This document shows, piece by piece, positions 17,477 through 26,116 of a DNA stretch of 64,000 nt (the stretch's first letter is position 1; each line of letters opens with the position of its first letter). Location of the stretch: NCBI GenBank assembly GCA_002722435.1, contig PBLX01000048.1, positions 1 through 64,000 of the forward strand. Reading direction: 5' to 3'. Origin of the DNA: Legionellales bacterium (GTDB lineage Bacteria > Pseudomonadota > Gammaproteobacteria > Comchoanobacterales > Comchoanobacteraceae). The notes beneath the pieces were generated by a model. It had not been told where the DNA came from, made no database searches, and saw only the letters and a list, made by a program, of their open reading frames with translations. The position numbers and the translations under genes were made by a program.

Positions 17477-18853
17477 ATGGAGCAAGAAAAAAGCTTTTCA
17501 AAATTTGGGAAAACTTTTCAAGAAGATTTGTGTCATTTAATTTTAAATGATAGGCCCTTCGCTGATCAGATGTTTGAGGTTTTGGATGTTAACTTTCTGG
17601 AACTTAAGCATCTGAAGGTTTTTGTCACAAAAATAAAGGAATATAGAAAAAAATATGGAGTCCACCCCACATCTAATATTATGCGTTCAATCATACGATC
17701 AGGTCTGGATGCAGAACAGGAATCAGTTAAAGTTAGAATCAGGGAGTATTACGCCCGTGTCCTTGCAAACGGGGAAACACCAGATAGTTCAGAATATATT
17801 AAAGACACTGCTCTTGATTTTTGTAAAAAGCAAAAACTAAAAGAAGCCTTAATTAAATCTGTAGATTTAATAAAATCTTCATCCTTTGACGAGGTCTCTA
17901 AAGTTATAGATAATGCCCTCAAGTTAGGTAGTGATAATACTTTGGGCTATGATTATTTAACTGATTTCGAAAAAAGATTTTTGGTTAAGGCGAGAGATCC
18001 AATAACCACCGGGTGGAAAGATATAGATGATATTGCTAAGGGAGGCCTAGGCAAGGGAGAACTTGGGGTTGTAGTCGCCCCAACGGGCGCAGGTAAATCA
18101 ATGGTTCTTGTCCACCTAGGTGCCCAAGCAGTAAAGTCTGGAAAAAATGTACTCCATTATACTCTAGAGCTTTCAGATACCGTTGTTGCTAGTAGATATG
18201 ATTCTTGCATTACAGGAGTTGAATTAAAAAATTTATCTATTTTTAAAGAAAAAATTTATGACGAGATCAGGGAGATTTCCGGCAGACTAATAGTAAAAGA
18301 ATATCCCACCAGAAGTGCAAATATTCAAACAATCAAAAATCACCTTGAGAAGCTAAAACGCCGAGATTTCACTCCAGATATGATCATTGTTGACTACGGA
18401 GATCTAATTCGACCAGAAAATAGCAGAAAAGATGAGAAAAGGCATCAGCTAGAAACTATTTACGAAGAGCTTAGAGGAATAGCTCAAATTTGCGAGTGTC
18501 CACTCTGGACAGCATCCCAAACAAACAGATCTGGGTTGAATGCGGAAGTGATAACAATGGAGTCAATTTCTGAGGCATTTAACAAATGTTTTGTAGCTGA
18601 TTTCATCTTTACGGTTTCTAGAACCGTCGAAGATAAAAATACAAACCAAGGCCGTATTTTCGTCGCCAAGAACCGAAACGGCCCAGATGGATTGGTGTAT
18701 CCAATCTTTATGGATACCAGTAATGTGAAAATTAAGGTTTTGCAAAAAACAGGAGAAAGTGTAAATGACATAATCCAAAAAACTTCTGCGGAGAGACTAA
18801 CATCTCTAAAGGAGAAGTATGCGGTGTTTAAGAAACAAGGAGGTAATAAATAA
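17477..18853 (+). CDS. Replicative DNA helicase, T4 gp41/DnaB-like
   Basis: 458 residues. An N-terminal helical domain of about 170 residues is followed by a RecA-fold motor: Walker A APTGAGKS (201-208), ITTGWKDIDDIAKGGLGKGE just before it, MIIVDYGDLIRP as Walker B, and the DnaB-type PLWTASQTNRSG motif. The final basic region SLKEKYAVFKKQGGNK may contact partners. It unwinds the fork 5'-3' as a hexamer. Start ATG has AAAGGAAG upstream. No separate primase gene is recognisable in the window. Confidence 0.9.
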   Translation: MEQEKSFSKFGKTFQEDLCHLILNDRPFADQMFEVLDVNFLELKHLKVFVTKIKEYRKKYGVHPTSNIMRSIIRSGLDAEQESVKVRIREYYARVLANGETPDSSEYIKDTALDFCKKQKLKEALIKSVDLIKSSSFDEVSKVIDNALKLGSDNTLGYDYLTDFEKRFLVKARDPITTGWKDIDDIAKGGLGKGELGVVVAPTGAGKSMVLVHLGAQAVKSGKNVLHYTLELSDTVVASRYDSCITGVELKNLSIFKEKIYDEIREISGRLIVKEYPTRSANIQTIKNHLEKLKRRDFTPDMIIVDYGDLIRPENSRKDEKRHQLETIYEELRGIAQICECPLWTASQTNRSGLNAEVITMESISEAFNKCFVADFIFTVSRTVEDKNTNQGRIFVAKNRNGPDGLVYPIFMDTSNVKIKVLQKTGESVNDIIQKTSAERLTSLKEKYAVFKKQGGNK

Positions 18854-18854
18854 T

Positions 18855-20717
18855 ATGGAATTGTCAAATAAAATTTTATCAGAAATCACAGTGCATATGA
18901 AGTATGCGCGCTACCTAGAGGATAAAAAAAGAAGAGAAACGTGGGAAGAGTTAGTATCAAGAAATATGAACATGCACATTAAGAAATTCCCAGAATTGGA
19001 AATTCAAATACATAAAGCGTATAAAATGGTCTTTGAGAAAAAAGTGCTGCCTTCAATGCGCTCGATGCAGTTTGGAGGAAAGCCAATTGAAGTTGCACCC
19101 AATAGGATATTCAACTGCGCGTTTATGCCTGCAGATGATTGGAGATGTTTTGGAGAAGCAATGTTTCTTTTGTTGGGAGGGACAGGTGTAGGTTACAGTG
19201 TACAGAAGCATCATGTTGAAAAACTACCAGAAATAACAAGACCAAATATGAATAGGACTAGAAGATTTTTAGTCAATGATTCAATTGAGGGTTGGGCCGA
19301 CGCAGTAAAGGCACTTGTAAGATCTTACTTTCAAGGCGGCTCAAGACTTAGATTTGATTATTCTGACATACGACCAAAGGGCGCAGCTTTAATCACCTCT
19401 GGCGGCAAAGCCCCTGGGCCCCAACCTCTCAGGGAGTGCTTGGTAAAATTAGAGGGCATGCTATCACAAAAGCAAAATGGGGACAAACTAAAGCCTATCG
19501 AAGTTCATGATATGATTTGTCACGTCGCGGACGCAGTTCTCGCCGGCGGCATCAGAAGAGCAGCGCTAATATCTTTGTTTTCTGCGGATGATGAAGATAT
19601 GATTGCAGCAAAGACTGGAAATTGGTGGGAAACAGACCCTCAGCGCGGAAGAGCAAATAATTCAGTTGTACTACTTCGTCACAAAATTGACAGAGAGTAT
19701 TTTATGAATTTGTGGGAAAGAGTAAAGGCGTCAGGAGCGGGTGAGCCTGGTTTTTATTTTTCAAATGATAAAGACTGGGGCACAAACCCTTGTTGTGAAA
19801 TCGGACTGCGACCATATCAGTTTTGCAATCTTACAGAAGTAAATGTTTCAAATGTTGAAAGTCAAGAAGATTTAGAGGATAGGGTCCGGGCCGCAACCTT
19901 CATAGGCACTCTTCAGGCGAGCTATACTGATTTTCACTACCTTCGAGATATTTGGAGAAGAACAACAGAAAAAGATGCACTTATTGGGGTTAGCATGACC
20001 GGCATCGCCTCTGGAAAGGTTCTCGACTTAGACATGAAAAAAGCTGCCGAGGCTGTAAAATTAGAAAACCAAAGGGCGGCAGATTTAATTGGAATAAGAC
20101 CAGCTGCAAGAACGACATGTGTCAAGCCAGCTGGTACAACGTCTCTCACGTTAGGTACAAGCTCTGGTATTCACGCATGGCATAATGATTACTATGTTCG
20201 TCGTTTGCGAGTTGGTAAAAATGAACCAATTTACAATTATCTCGTAAGCAGCCATCCGGAACTGGTAGAGGATGAATATTTTAGTCCACATACCACCGCA
20301 GTTATTTCGATTCCACAAACTGCACCAGATAGGTCAATATTGAGAACCGAGTCTGCACTACAACTTCTGAAAAGAGTTAAGAGAGTTACAGACGAGTGGG
20401 TCCGCCCCGGATTCCGCAAAGGTCAAAATACCCATAATATTTCAGCGACTGTCTCAATAAAAGATGCAGAGTGGGTTGATGTTGGTGACTGGATGTGGGA
20501 CAATAGAAATAGTTATAACGGCTTGTCTGTTTTACCATACGATGGCGGCACGTATACACAAGCACCTTTTGAAGATTGCTCAAAAGAAACATATGAGGCC
20601 ATGATGAAGTCCCTGTCAGATATTGATCTAACGAAGGTCATAGAAGAACAAGATAACACCGACTTACAATCCGAGTCCGCCTGCGCCGGCGGCGAATGCG
20701 AAGTAAAATTTATTTAA
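18855..20717 (+). CDS. nrdJ: Adenosylcobalamin-dependent (class II) ribonucleotide reductase
   Basis: 620 residues from the ATG one base after the helicase stop. Recognisable pieces are LLLGGTGVGYSVQKHHV, GGSRLRFDYSDIRPKGA, NPCCEIGLRPYQFCNL (active-site Cys region with catalytic N-x-C-x-E type motif), VKPAGTTSLTLGTSSGIH, and a C-terminal CAGGEC pair that would re-reduce the active site. The layout is that of the monomeric Lactobacillus-type RTPR. It makes deoxynucleotides without oxygen dependence but needs B12 cofactor. There is no small-subunit gene nearby, as expected for class II. ThyX and dUTPase complete the pathway. Confidence 0.92.
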   Translation: MELSNKILSEITVHMKYARYLEDKKRRETWEELVSRNMNMHIKKFPELEIQIHKAYKMVFEKKVLPSMRSMQFGGKPIEVAPNRIFNCAFMPADDWRCFGEAMFLLLGGTGVGYSVQKHHVEKLPEITRPNMNRTRRFLVNDSIEGWADAVKALVRSYFQGGSRLRFDYSDIRPKGAALITSGGKAPGPQPLRECLVKLEGMLSQKQNGDKLKPIEVHDMICHVADAVLAGGIRRAALISLFSADDEDMIAAKTGNWWETDPQRGRANNSVVLLRHKIDREYFMNLWERVKASGAGEPGFYFSNDKDWGTNPCCEIGLRPYQFCNLTEVNVSNVESQEDLEDRVRAATFIGTLQASYTDFHYLRDIWRRTTEKDALIGVSMTGIASGKVLDLDMKKAAEAVKLENQRAADLIGIRPAARTTCVKPAGTTSLTLGTSSGIHAWHNDYYVRRLRVGKNEPIYNYLVSSHPELVEDEYFSPHTTAVISIPQTAPDRSILRTESALQLLKRVKRVTDEWVRPGFRKGQNTHNISATVSIKDAEWVDVGDWMWDNRNSYNGLSVLPYDGGTYTQAPFEDCSKETYEAMMKSLSDIDLTKVIEEQDNTDLQSESACAGGECEVKFI

Positions 20718-20724
20718 AAAATAT

Positions 20725-20753
20725 TTGACAAATCTAAAAAAATATAGTAATAT
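20725..20753 (+). promoter_or_regulatory. Sigma-70-like promoter
   Basis: TTGACA, 17 bases, TAATAT in the gap after the ribonucleotide reductase gene. It would drive the small helical protein, GroES-like and thyX genes. Confidence 0.6.
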
Positions 20754-20779
20754 TTATCTACAATGTTGAAAGGAAAAAA

Positions 20780-21052
20780 ATGAACAACAACAATGAAAAA
20801 CAAATTTCAAAAGAAGAGCACCTTGTAAACTATATTAAAACTTTTGTGGCTATCGAAACAGCCATTGAGCCGTTTAAGGAGCAAAGAAAAGATTTGAGAG
20901 AATCTTATTGCGAAAATGGGTGGCTAACAAAAGAAGAGATGAGATTAGCAGTTAAGGCATATAGATTATACAAATCAGAAACAGACATGGATGTTTTATC
21001 AGATTATGTGAATAAGTGCCAAAGGTCTGTGGGGAGATTAACCAATGTCTAA
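20780..21052 (+). CDS. Small helical protein, unknown
   Basis: 90 residues, predicted almost all helix: IKTFVAIETAIEPFKEQRKDLRESY followed by WLTKEEMRLAVKAYRLYK. The layout (coiled helix, then a helical pair ending in basic residues) is loosely like the GapR/DUF2312 DNA-binding family, but the match is too weak to name it. It overlaps the GroES-like gene by eight bases, so the two are probably co-translated. Confidence 0.5.
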   Translation: MNNNNEKQISKEEHLVNYIKTFVAIETAIEPFKEQRKDLRESYCENGWLTKEEMRLAVKAYRLYKSETDMDVLSDYVNKCQRSVGRLTNV

Positions 21053-21368
21053 AATTTCACGCTTTCAGCCGACAAACAGACATCTATTAATTGTCCCCCA
21101 TGTTCAGAAAAATGAGACTAATACAGGGGTCTTATTGCCAGAAGACTACGATTTGGATGTAGACAGATATATTGAAGCTACTGTGGTAGCAGTAGCTGAA
21201 GACTGCCATAAACAGTTTAGATATTTAAAATATCCTAATCATGAGCCTGAAAAGAAAATTGTCATTGACAGGTCAATGATTTCAGAAGTTAAAATTAAAG
21301 ATCGAATTCATCACTTAATTTTAGAGAATTACGTCCTTGGCATTTACAGGAGACCTGATGAGGTTTGA
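21045..21368 (+). CDS. GroES-like co-chaperonin
   Basis: 107 residues following the GroES strand order. NRHLLIVPHVQKNETNTGVLLPEDY corresponds to the first strand plus mobile loop with its GxxL tip, IEATVVAVAEDC to the GEVLAVG strand, and KIVIDRSMISEVKI to HLILENYVLGIYR the closing barrel strands. T4 encodes a similarly diverged co-chaperonin (gp31) to fold its capsid protein. A GroEL gene lies 15 kb downstream, so the phage may bring a complete chaperonin pair. The length is close to GroES (about 95). Confidence 0.68.
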   Translation: MSKISRFQPTNRHLLIVPHVQKNETNTGVLLPEDYDLDVDRYIEATVVAVAEDCHKQFRYLKYPNHEPEKKIVIDRSMISEVKIKDRIHHLILENYVLGIYRRPDEV

Positions 21369-22062
21369 CTTGTTTGGCGACAATATCGGATCCGTAGAAT
21401 ACGTTTCACATATGGGGTCAGATTTAACAATTGTAAATTCCGCGAGAGTTTCGTTTGGTGTTGAAAAGCACGTCTTAGATGAGAAGGATATCAAATTAAT
21501 CAATTATTTGTTGAAGCACAACCACACAAGTCCGTTTGAACATTGTGCTTTAACAATGAGGTTTACAGTGCCCCTCTTCATAAGATCTCAGCACCACCGG
21601 CACCGAACTTGGGCCTACAATGAAATAAGTAGAAGGTACACTGATGTTGATATAAAATTTTATTCCCCGGAGCAGTTTAGGGTTCAACACAAATCAAATC
21701 GACAAGCTAGTGAGGATAAGCTGATAAATCCTGATATTGATGGGACTCTTGAACGAGACTGGCCAACAACCGAAAATCTGGCCTCAGACGCCGTTAACAA
21801 TCACAATAGTTCATCTCTAGAGTTGTATAATAAGCTGGTTAGTTCAGGCGTCTGTCGCGAACAGGCAAGAGGTGTATTGCCTCAAAATTTATATACACAG
21901 TATTACGGTACAGTCAATTTGAGCAATCTCATGAAATTTGTATCTCTCAGGTTACATGAAGGCGCTCAATGGGAAATTCAACAGGTTGCAAATGCTTGTC
22001 TTAAAATTGCAGAGGAATACTTTCCGCACTCAACCAAAGCGTTTAGGGAGCATAAGTTTTGA
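21358..22062 (+). CDS. thyX: Flavin-dependent thymidylate synthase ThyX
   Basis: 234 residues from the ATG that overlaps the GroES-like stop; the track adds seven residues. RHRTWAYNEISRRY (81-94) is the ThyX signature (RHRxxSxNExSxRY, with A for the first S). HNHTSPFEHCALTMRFTVP upstream and ARGVLPQNLYTQYYGTVNL downstream are also typical. It methylates dUMP to dTMP using FAD, NADPH and methylene-tetrahydrofolate. It works with the class II RNR and dUTPase encoded nearby. Confidence 0.93.
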   Translation: MRFDLFGDNIGSVEYVSHMGSDLTIVNSARVSFGVEKHVLDEKDIKLINYLLKHNHTSPFEHCALTMRFTVPLFIRSQHHRHRTWAYNEISRRYTDVDIKFYSPEQFRVQHKSNRQASEDKLINPDIDGTLERDWPTTENLASDAVNNHNSSSLELYNKLVSSGVCREQARGVLPQNLYTQYYGTVNLSNLMKFVSLRLHEGAQWEIQQVANACLKIAEEYFPHSTKAFREHKF

Positions 22063-24305
22063 ATATTAGGGTTCTAACAATTTTTCTCTTTTCTTTGTTG
22101 GCCTTATCGTGTAGAGATCCAAAAAGCTCTACAGAGGGCCCCCTAAGTGAAGACCCGGGCCCGCGACTGATAGTTGATAATATCCCTAACGGAGGGCAAG
22201 AACAAGACGTTTTTTTGCTGGTGGACGAATTATCACCAGCAGGTGCTGATGCAGAGCCACAACTAACGCCAGAGCAAATATGTGAAACAACCACCACATC
22301 GGAACCAGACGAGTATTGTCTGTGTTTTCCAGAGTGCTGCGACCGCCAGAGGTGGTACTGTCCCCCCAACCCTGCACAGACAATTGACGTAATGAACGTT
22401 ATCGTGGAAATTTGTGACCAAGGCGGCACTCCCTGTCTGTTTGGCCAAGATGAAAATTGCCCCCCTCCAGAAATACTTTTCCAGAGTGAGTGCACCACAC
22501 AATGGGAGTGCCCCCCAGGCACTAGTGGTGAGTTTGTAGAGTGGTTTGAATGTCAACTAGAGGATGGCACCCTTGGCAGGCAGCAGGTTCTCTGTAATAA
22601 GGGAAACTTAGTCCACCTGCCTTGTCAGCCTTGTAGCGAAGAGGATTGTAACGGCCTGGATGATGATTGTGACGGTGGGATTGATGAGGGTCGATTTCCT
22701 TGCGAGAATGATTGCGGTCAAGGCCAAGGATATTGTGTAAATTTGGAAATTGTGGGATGTGACGCCACCGGCCCTTCGGACGAGCGCTGCAACTACGAGG
22801 ACGACGACTGCGACGGCCTCATCGACGAAAATCAAAGGAATGTGTGCGATGAGTGCGGCCCCGTCCCGGTAGAATTGTGCAACAACATCGATGATGATTG
22901 TGATGGAGTTATAGATGAAGAACTCATTCAGGAATGCGAAACGCTTTGTGGCGTTGGGTTCGAAACTTGTGATTTAGGTAATTGGATATCTTGCACCGTT
23001 GCGCAACCATCAGAAGAAGTGGATCCTTGCGATGGCGCTGATCAAGATTGCGACGGTTTAATTGATGAGGGTCTAAATTGCGACTGTACGATCCAAGATG
23101 TAGGAGTATTAATACCTTGTTCAGAAGAACCTCTGAGGTGTGGCCAAGGCTTTAAATCTTGTCAATGCGACGATCCGCCAGGGTGCACGCAATTGAGTAT
23201 GTCTGAATGTCTCGCCTTGTGTGCACAATTAGAAATTTTATCTGGCCAACCGTGTGACCCTTATACTGGAATGGAGGTCGCAAACGAAATATGCAATAAT
23301 TTTGATGAGGACTGTGACAGTAGAGTGGATGAGGAAATTCAGGTTGCATGCTATACAGGCCCCGAAGGCACTTTAGATGTTGGTGTGTGCCACGCTGGTA
23401 ACATGATCTGCCAACAAGGACAGTGGGGAAATAATGACAGATGGGATCGATTCCAGAGAGACTTCTGTAAGGATGAGGTTGTGCCTTCAACAGAGGTGTG
23501 CGATGGCTCTGATAACGACTGTGATGGGGTTGCAGATTACGGAGAAGAGATAAGAGACACAGACATTTTATTTATTTTAGACTGGTCTGGCTCGATGGAT
23601 GGAACAATATCCGCCGTCCGAGCAGCACTAAATCGATTCGCAGCTCACTTTCAGGCAGAAAGTAAGCTGCACTGGGGCTTGGTTGTGGGCCCGAAAGAAG
23701 ATGCCAGAGAAAGAGAGAGACTTTATCTAGTGTCCGACATAGCGCCGTTTGCCGACTTCCTAGCCTCTTTTGCTGCACTGAATGGCGAAGGTATGGGCAC
23801 TAGTGAAGAGATGCTCAGAGATGCCTTGTATTTTGTTACAAGGGATATATCTCAAACTGCCGACTTTGACGTCAGCAGTTCTCAGTGGTTGTCAGAGACC
23901 GCCTCGACTCCAAGCAAAGAGAACTTCAAAATCAATTGGAGACAAAATGTAGACAAAATTGCAATTGTATTCACAGATGAGCAGGACCAGTCTTGGCTAA
24001 CTCCTGAGATTACGAGGGAGACTATCACATCTACTCTGGCAGGGACTATAAGGTTTAAACTCTATACGTTTGTCTCTGCTAACGATTCTGGAATGTGGCC
24101 AAATTGGGCCACACAAACGGGAGGTAGGTCTTTTGAATTGACGTGGAATCAAAATCAAATGTATGAAAATTTGATGTCTATAATAGACGAGGCATGTCTC
24201 CCACCGGAACAAGAACAGGGAGCGCTGATTCAAAATTTTTCCAATAGATACATATATTCTAGTTTTCACCTTAGATATGATCATAATATCAAGATATGCT
24301 ATTGA
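22059..24305 (+). CDS. Putative lipoprotein with six MopE-type repeats and a VWA domain
   Basis: 748 residues from a TTG inside the thyX stop. The N-terminus is a signal peptide (VLTIFLFSLLALSCRD) with a slightly atypical lipobox before Cys. Six copies of the metal-binding repeat C(N/D)xxDxDCDGxxDE follow (for example CNGLDDDCDGGIDEG, CNNIDDDCDGVIDEE, CDGADQDCDGLIDEG) between about residues 195 and 490. A von Willebrand A domain comes next, with MIDAS motif DWSGSM and VFTDEQ. This domain set is known from secreted proteins of myxobacteria-like bacteria. It probably binds calcium at the cell surface. Local GC content is higher than in its neighbours, suggesting transfer from a host. An adhesion or superinfection-exclusion role is speculation. 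Confidence 0.8.
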   Translation: MNIRVLTIFLFSLLALSCRDPKSSTEGPLSEDPGPRLIVDNIPNGGQEQDVFLLVDELSPAGADAEPQLTPEQICETTTTSEPDEYCLCFPECCDRQRWYCPPNPAQTIDVMNVIVEICDQGGTPCLFGQDENCPPPEILFQSECTTQWECPPGTSGEFVEWFECQLEDGTLGRQQVLCNKGNLVHLPCQPCSEEDCNGLDDDCDGGIDEGRFPCENDCGQGQGYCVNLEIVGCDATGPSDERCNYEDDDCDGLIDENQRNVCDECGPVPVELCNNIDDDCDGVIDEELIQECETLCGVGFETCDLGNWISCTVAQPSEEVDPCDGADQDCDGLIDEGLNCDCTIQDVGVLIPCSEEPLRCGQGFKSCQCDDPPGCTQLSMSECLALCAQLEILSGQPCDPYTGMEVANEICNNFDEDCDSRVDEEIQVACYTGPEGTLDVGVCHAGNMICQQGQWGNNDRWDRFQRDFCKDEVVPSTEVCDGSDNDCDGVADYGEEIRDTDILFILDWSGSMDGTISAVRAALNRFAAHFQAESKLHWGLVVGPKEDARERERLYLVSDIAPFADFLASFAALNGEGMGTSEEMLRDALYFVTRDISQTADFDVSSSQWLSETASTPSKENFKINWRQNVDKIAIVFTDEQDQSWLTPEITRETITSTLAGTIRFKLYTFVSANDSGMWPNWATQTGGRSFELTWNQNQMYENLMSIIDEACLPPEQEQGALIQNFSNRYIYSSFHLRYDHNIKICY

Positions 24306-25072
24306 AAGATGTTGTAATAGGTTCTAGCGTGGAATCTATGTTTTACGCATTTACAAATGATTATTTTCACATTCTTAGCTCTAGTAATATTCCTATTTTT
24401 TACAAGGAGTGTTGTCTCAACTTGTTTGGAAACCCAAGACAAGACTATACTTGGTCAAGATTGTTTTTGCTGCTGTCTTTACAAGGGCAAATGATTGATA
24501 ACGCAGACTTGCAGAATATAAGATTACAAGAGAGAAAGCTAAAAATAATTACAAGTTCGCATAATCAAGAGTATGAGTTTAACAATTGCCATATTTTTGA
24601 ACCAGCGCCTATTGTCTTTGACCTTGACATTGAAGTTCTTAAAAGCGAAAATCCCGTATACATAGTGTATGATGACTTTGAGTTGTCAAATTTAGGAGGA
24701 AGACACACTTTCTTACCGCCTAAAATATCTATTTCTAACTTTGCAAAAGAAATACATTTTTATTCATCAAGTCGAGTGGATGGGTCCAAGTATATTACCG
24801 ACTGCGTAGCGGAGTCACACCTTAGTTATGAAGATCTCATGGATTTTGACTACTCAGATACCATGGCTCGTTTTGCTGTCGAGCGCTATTTAGACTCAAT
24901 AGACATAAAAGGCAACAAGATTGGCCTTTATAAAAATGGAAGCAATAAGTACCGCAAACCCCGCGTATTGCACAATAAAAGAGTTGTTATAAAAAAAGAT
25001 AATAATTTATATAAAGATACAAAAAATGTTTTTTTTATAAAAAACTTTTGCTTGAAAGATGCGATATCATGA
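24296..25072 (+). CDS. Unknown protein paired with the nucleotidyltransferase-like gene
   Basis: 258 residues. The start LLKDVVIGSSVESMFYAF has the shape of a Rossmann first strand and loop (VVIGSSxxxxxxA), but the glycine pattern is incomplete. Later regions are strand-rich (PVYIVYDDFELSNLGGRHT) and the C-terminus is very basic. It overlaps the upstream lipoprotein by 10 bases and the downstream gene by four, so it is part of a tight unit. No function can be assigned. Confidence 0.42.
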   Translation: MLLKDVVIGSSVESMFYAFTNDYFHILSSSNIPIFYKECCLNLFGNPRQDYTWSRLFLLLSLQGQMIDNADLQNIRLQERKLKIITSSHNQEYEFNNCHIFEPAPIVFDLDIEVLKSENPVYIVYDDFELSNLGGRHTFLPPKISISNFAKEIHFYSSSRVDGSKYITDCVAESHLSYEDLMDFDYSDTMARFAVERYLDSIDIKGNKIGLYKNGSNKYRKPRVLHNKRVVIKKDNNLYKDTKNVFFIKNFCLKDAIS

Positions 25073-25908
25073 TATCGTCACCACAAGGAAGAAACCTATC
25101 TGGAATAATACCCTTGGCAGGATGGAAAAATAGCTTTGATTTCCCCTGGCCAGATTACTTGCAGCCTATAAGAGAGGGGTATTTGGCGGTAGAAAGATCG
25201 GTAGCTGAATGCGCATACGCAGGCTGTGACAGTATCTGGATTGTCTGCAATGACGACGTTGCGCCTCTTGTGAAAAAGAGAATAGGAGACTATATCCTAG
25301 ACCCTAAATACTTCAGGGAAAAAGACTTCGTAAAGAGAAAGCGTTATCACGAAAAGTGGATTCCTGTATTGTACACCCCTGTTCCGATTAAGGACAGAGA
25401 CCGGAGAGATTCTTTGGGTTGGTCAATCTTACACGGTGCCCTTTCAAATTTTTTGATCTCAAGTAAAATTAGCAGGTGGACTTTGCCAACAAAATATTTT
25501 GTGTCGTTTCCCTACGGTCTGTACGACCCTCTCTTACTGAAAAATCACATAGACTCAATACGAGGTTCAGATTCTTTTTTTCTTTCTTATAGGGGAGAAA
25601 CGGTAAGAGACAATAAGTATTTAAGTTTTACATTTTTTCCAGAAGACTGGCCAAAGTTTAAATGGAACATAAAAAATCAGTGTACTGGTGGAGACAAAAC
25701 AATACACTTTTCAGAAAGGTGGTCAGGCAAAAATTTTACTCTTGACAAAATTTTTAATCTTGATACAATACCTATGGATAAAATAATAGAGATAAATGAA
25801 TATTACAGCTTAGAGAGCTGGGAATCTTTAAAAGATTATTATAGCTCGAATCATATTATTACCAGGCCCTCTAAAAAATTTATAAAGCCCTACTTTGTGA
25901 AAGAATAA
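25069..25908 (+). CDS. Nucleotidyltransferase-like protein
   Basis: 279 residues from the ATGA-overlap start; the track start is seven codons longer. GIIPLAGWKNSFDFPWPDYLQ followed by AVERSVAECAYAGCDSIWIV resembles the beginning of sugar-nucleotide and IspD-type nucleotidyltransferases (IIPLAG....PK.L..I...P.IE). The usual GxGxR/K phosphate loop is degenerate (GWKNSF), so activity is doubtful. The remainder is aromatic-rich. Possible roles include modification of a small molecule or surface glycan; none is supported directly. Confidence 0.45.
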   Translation: MISSPQGRNLSGIIPLAGWKNSFDFPWPDYLQPIREGYLAVERSVAECAYAGCDSIWIVCNDDVAPLVKKRIGDYILDPKYFREKDFVKRKRYHEKWIPVLYTPVPIKDRDRRDSLGWSILHGALSNFLISSKISRWTLPTKYFVSFPYGLYDPLLLKNHIDSIRGSDSFFLSYRGETVRDNKYLSFTFFPEDWPKFKWNIKNQCTGGDKTIHFSERWSGKNFTLDKIFNLDTIPMDKIIEINEYYSLESWESLKDYYSSNHIITRPSKKFIKPYFVKE

Positions 25909-25912
25909 AATT

Positions 25913-26116
25913 ATGAATTTAACAAAAATTGAAATGTTATATGATAACATACCGTACCACATCAAGGAAAATATAGGTTTTCCGCATACTTATTTGTTAT
26001 TGACAAATGAGCAAGAATCATTTATAATGAGTATGTTCGAAAAAGAAGTTAACCCAATAAAAAAAGAACTACTTGATTGTATTGAAGAGATGAAAGGTTT
26101 AGTAGATGAAATCTAG
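25913..26116 (+). CDS. Small helical protein, unknown
   Basis: 67 residues, largely helical and acidic at the end (KKELLDCIEEMKGLVDEI). The stop overlaps the start of the DNA polymerase III alpha gene by 11 bases, suggesting coupled translation and possibly an accessory role for the polymerase. No family recognised. Confidence 0.4.
   Translation: MNLTKIEMLYDNIPYHIKENIGFPHTYLLLTNEQESFIMSMFEKEVNPIKKELLDCIEEMKGLVDEI

Noticed and set aside
22043-23490. Several ORFs on the minus strand under the MopE/VWA lipoprotein gene
   Set aside because: They arise from the repetitive Asp-rich codons read in reverse; no start signals.
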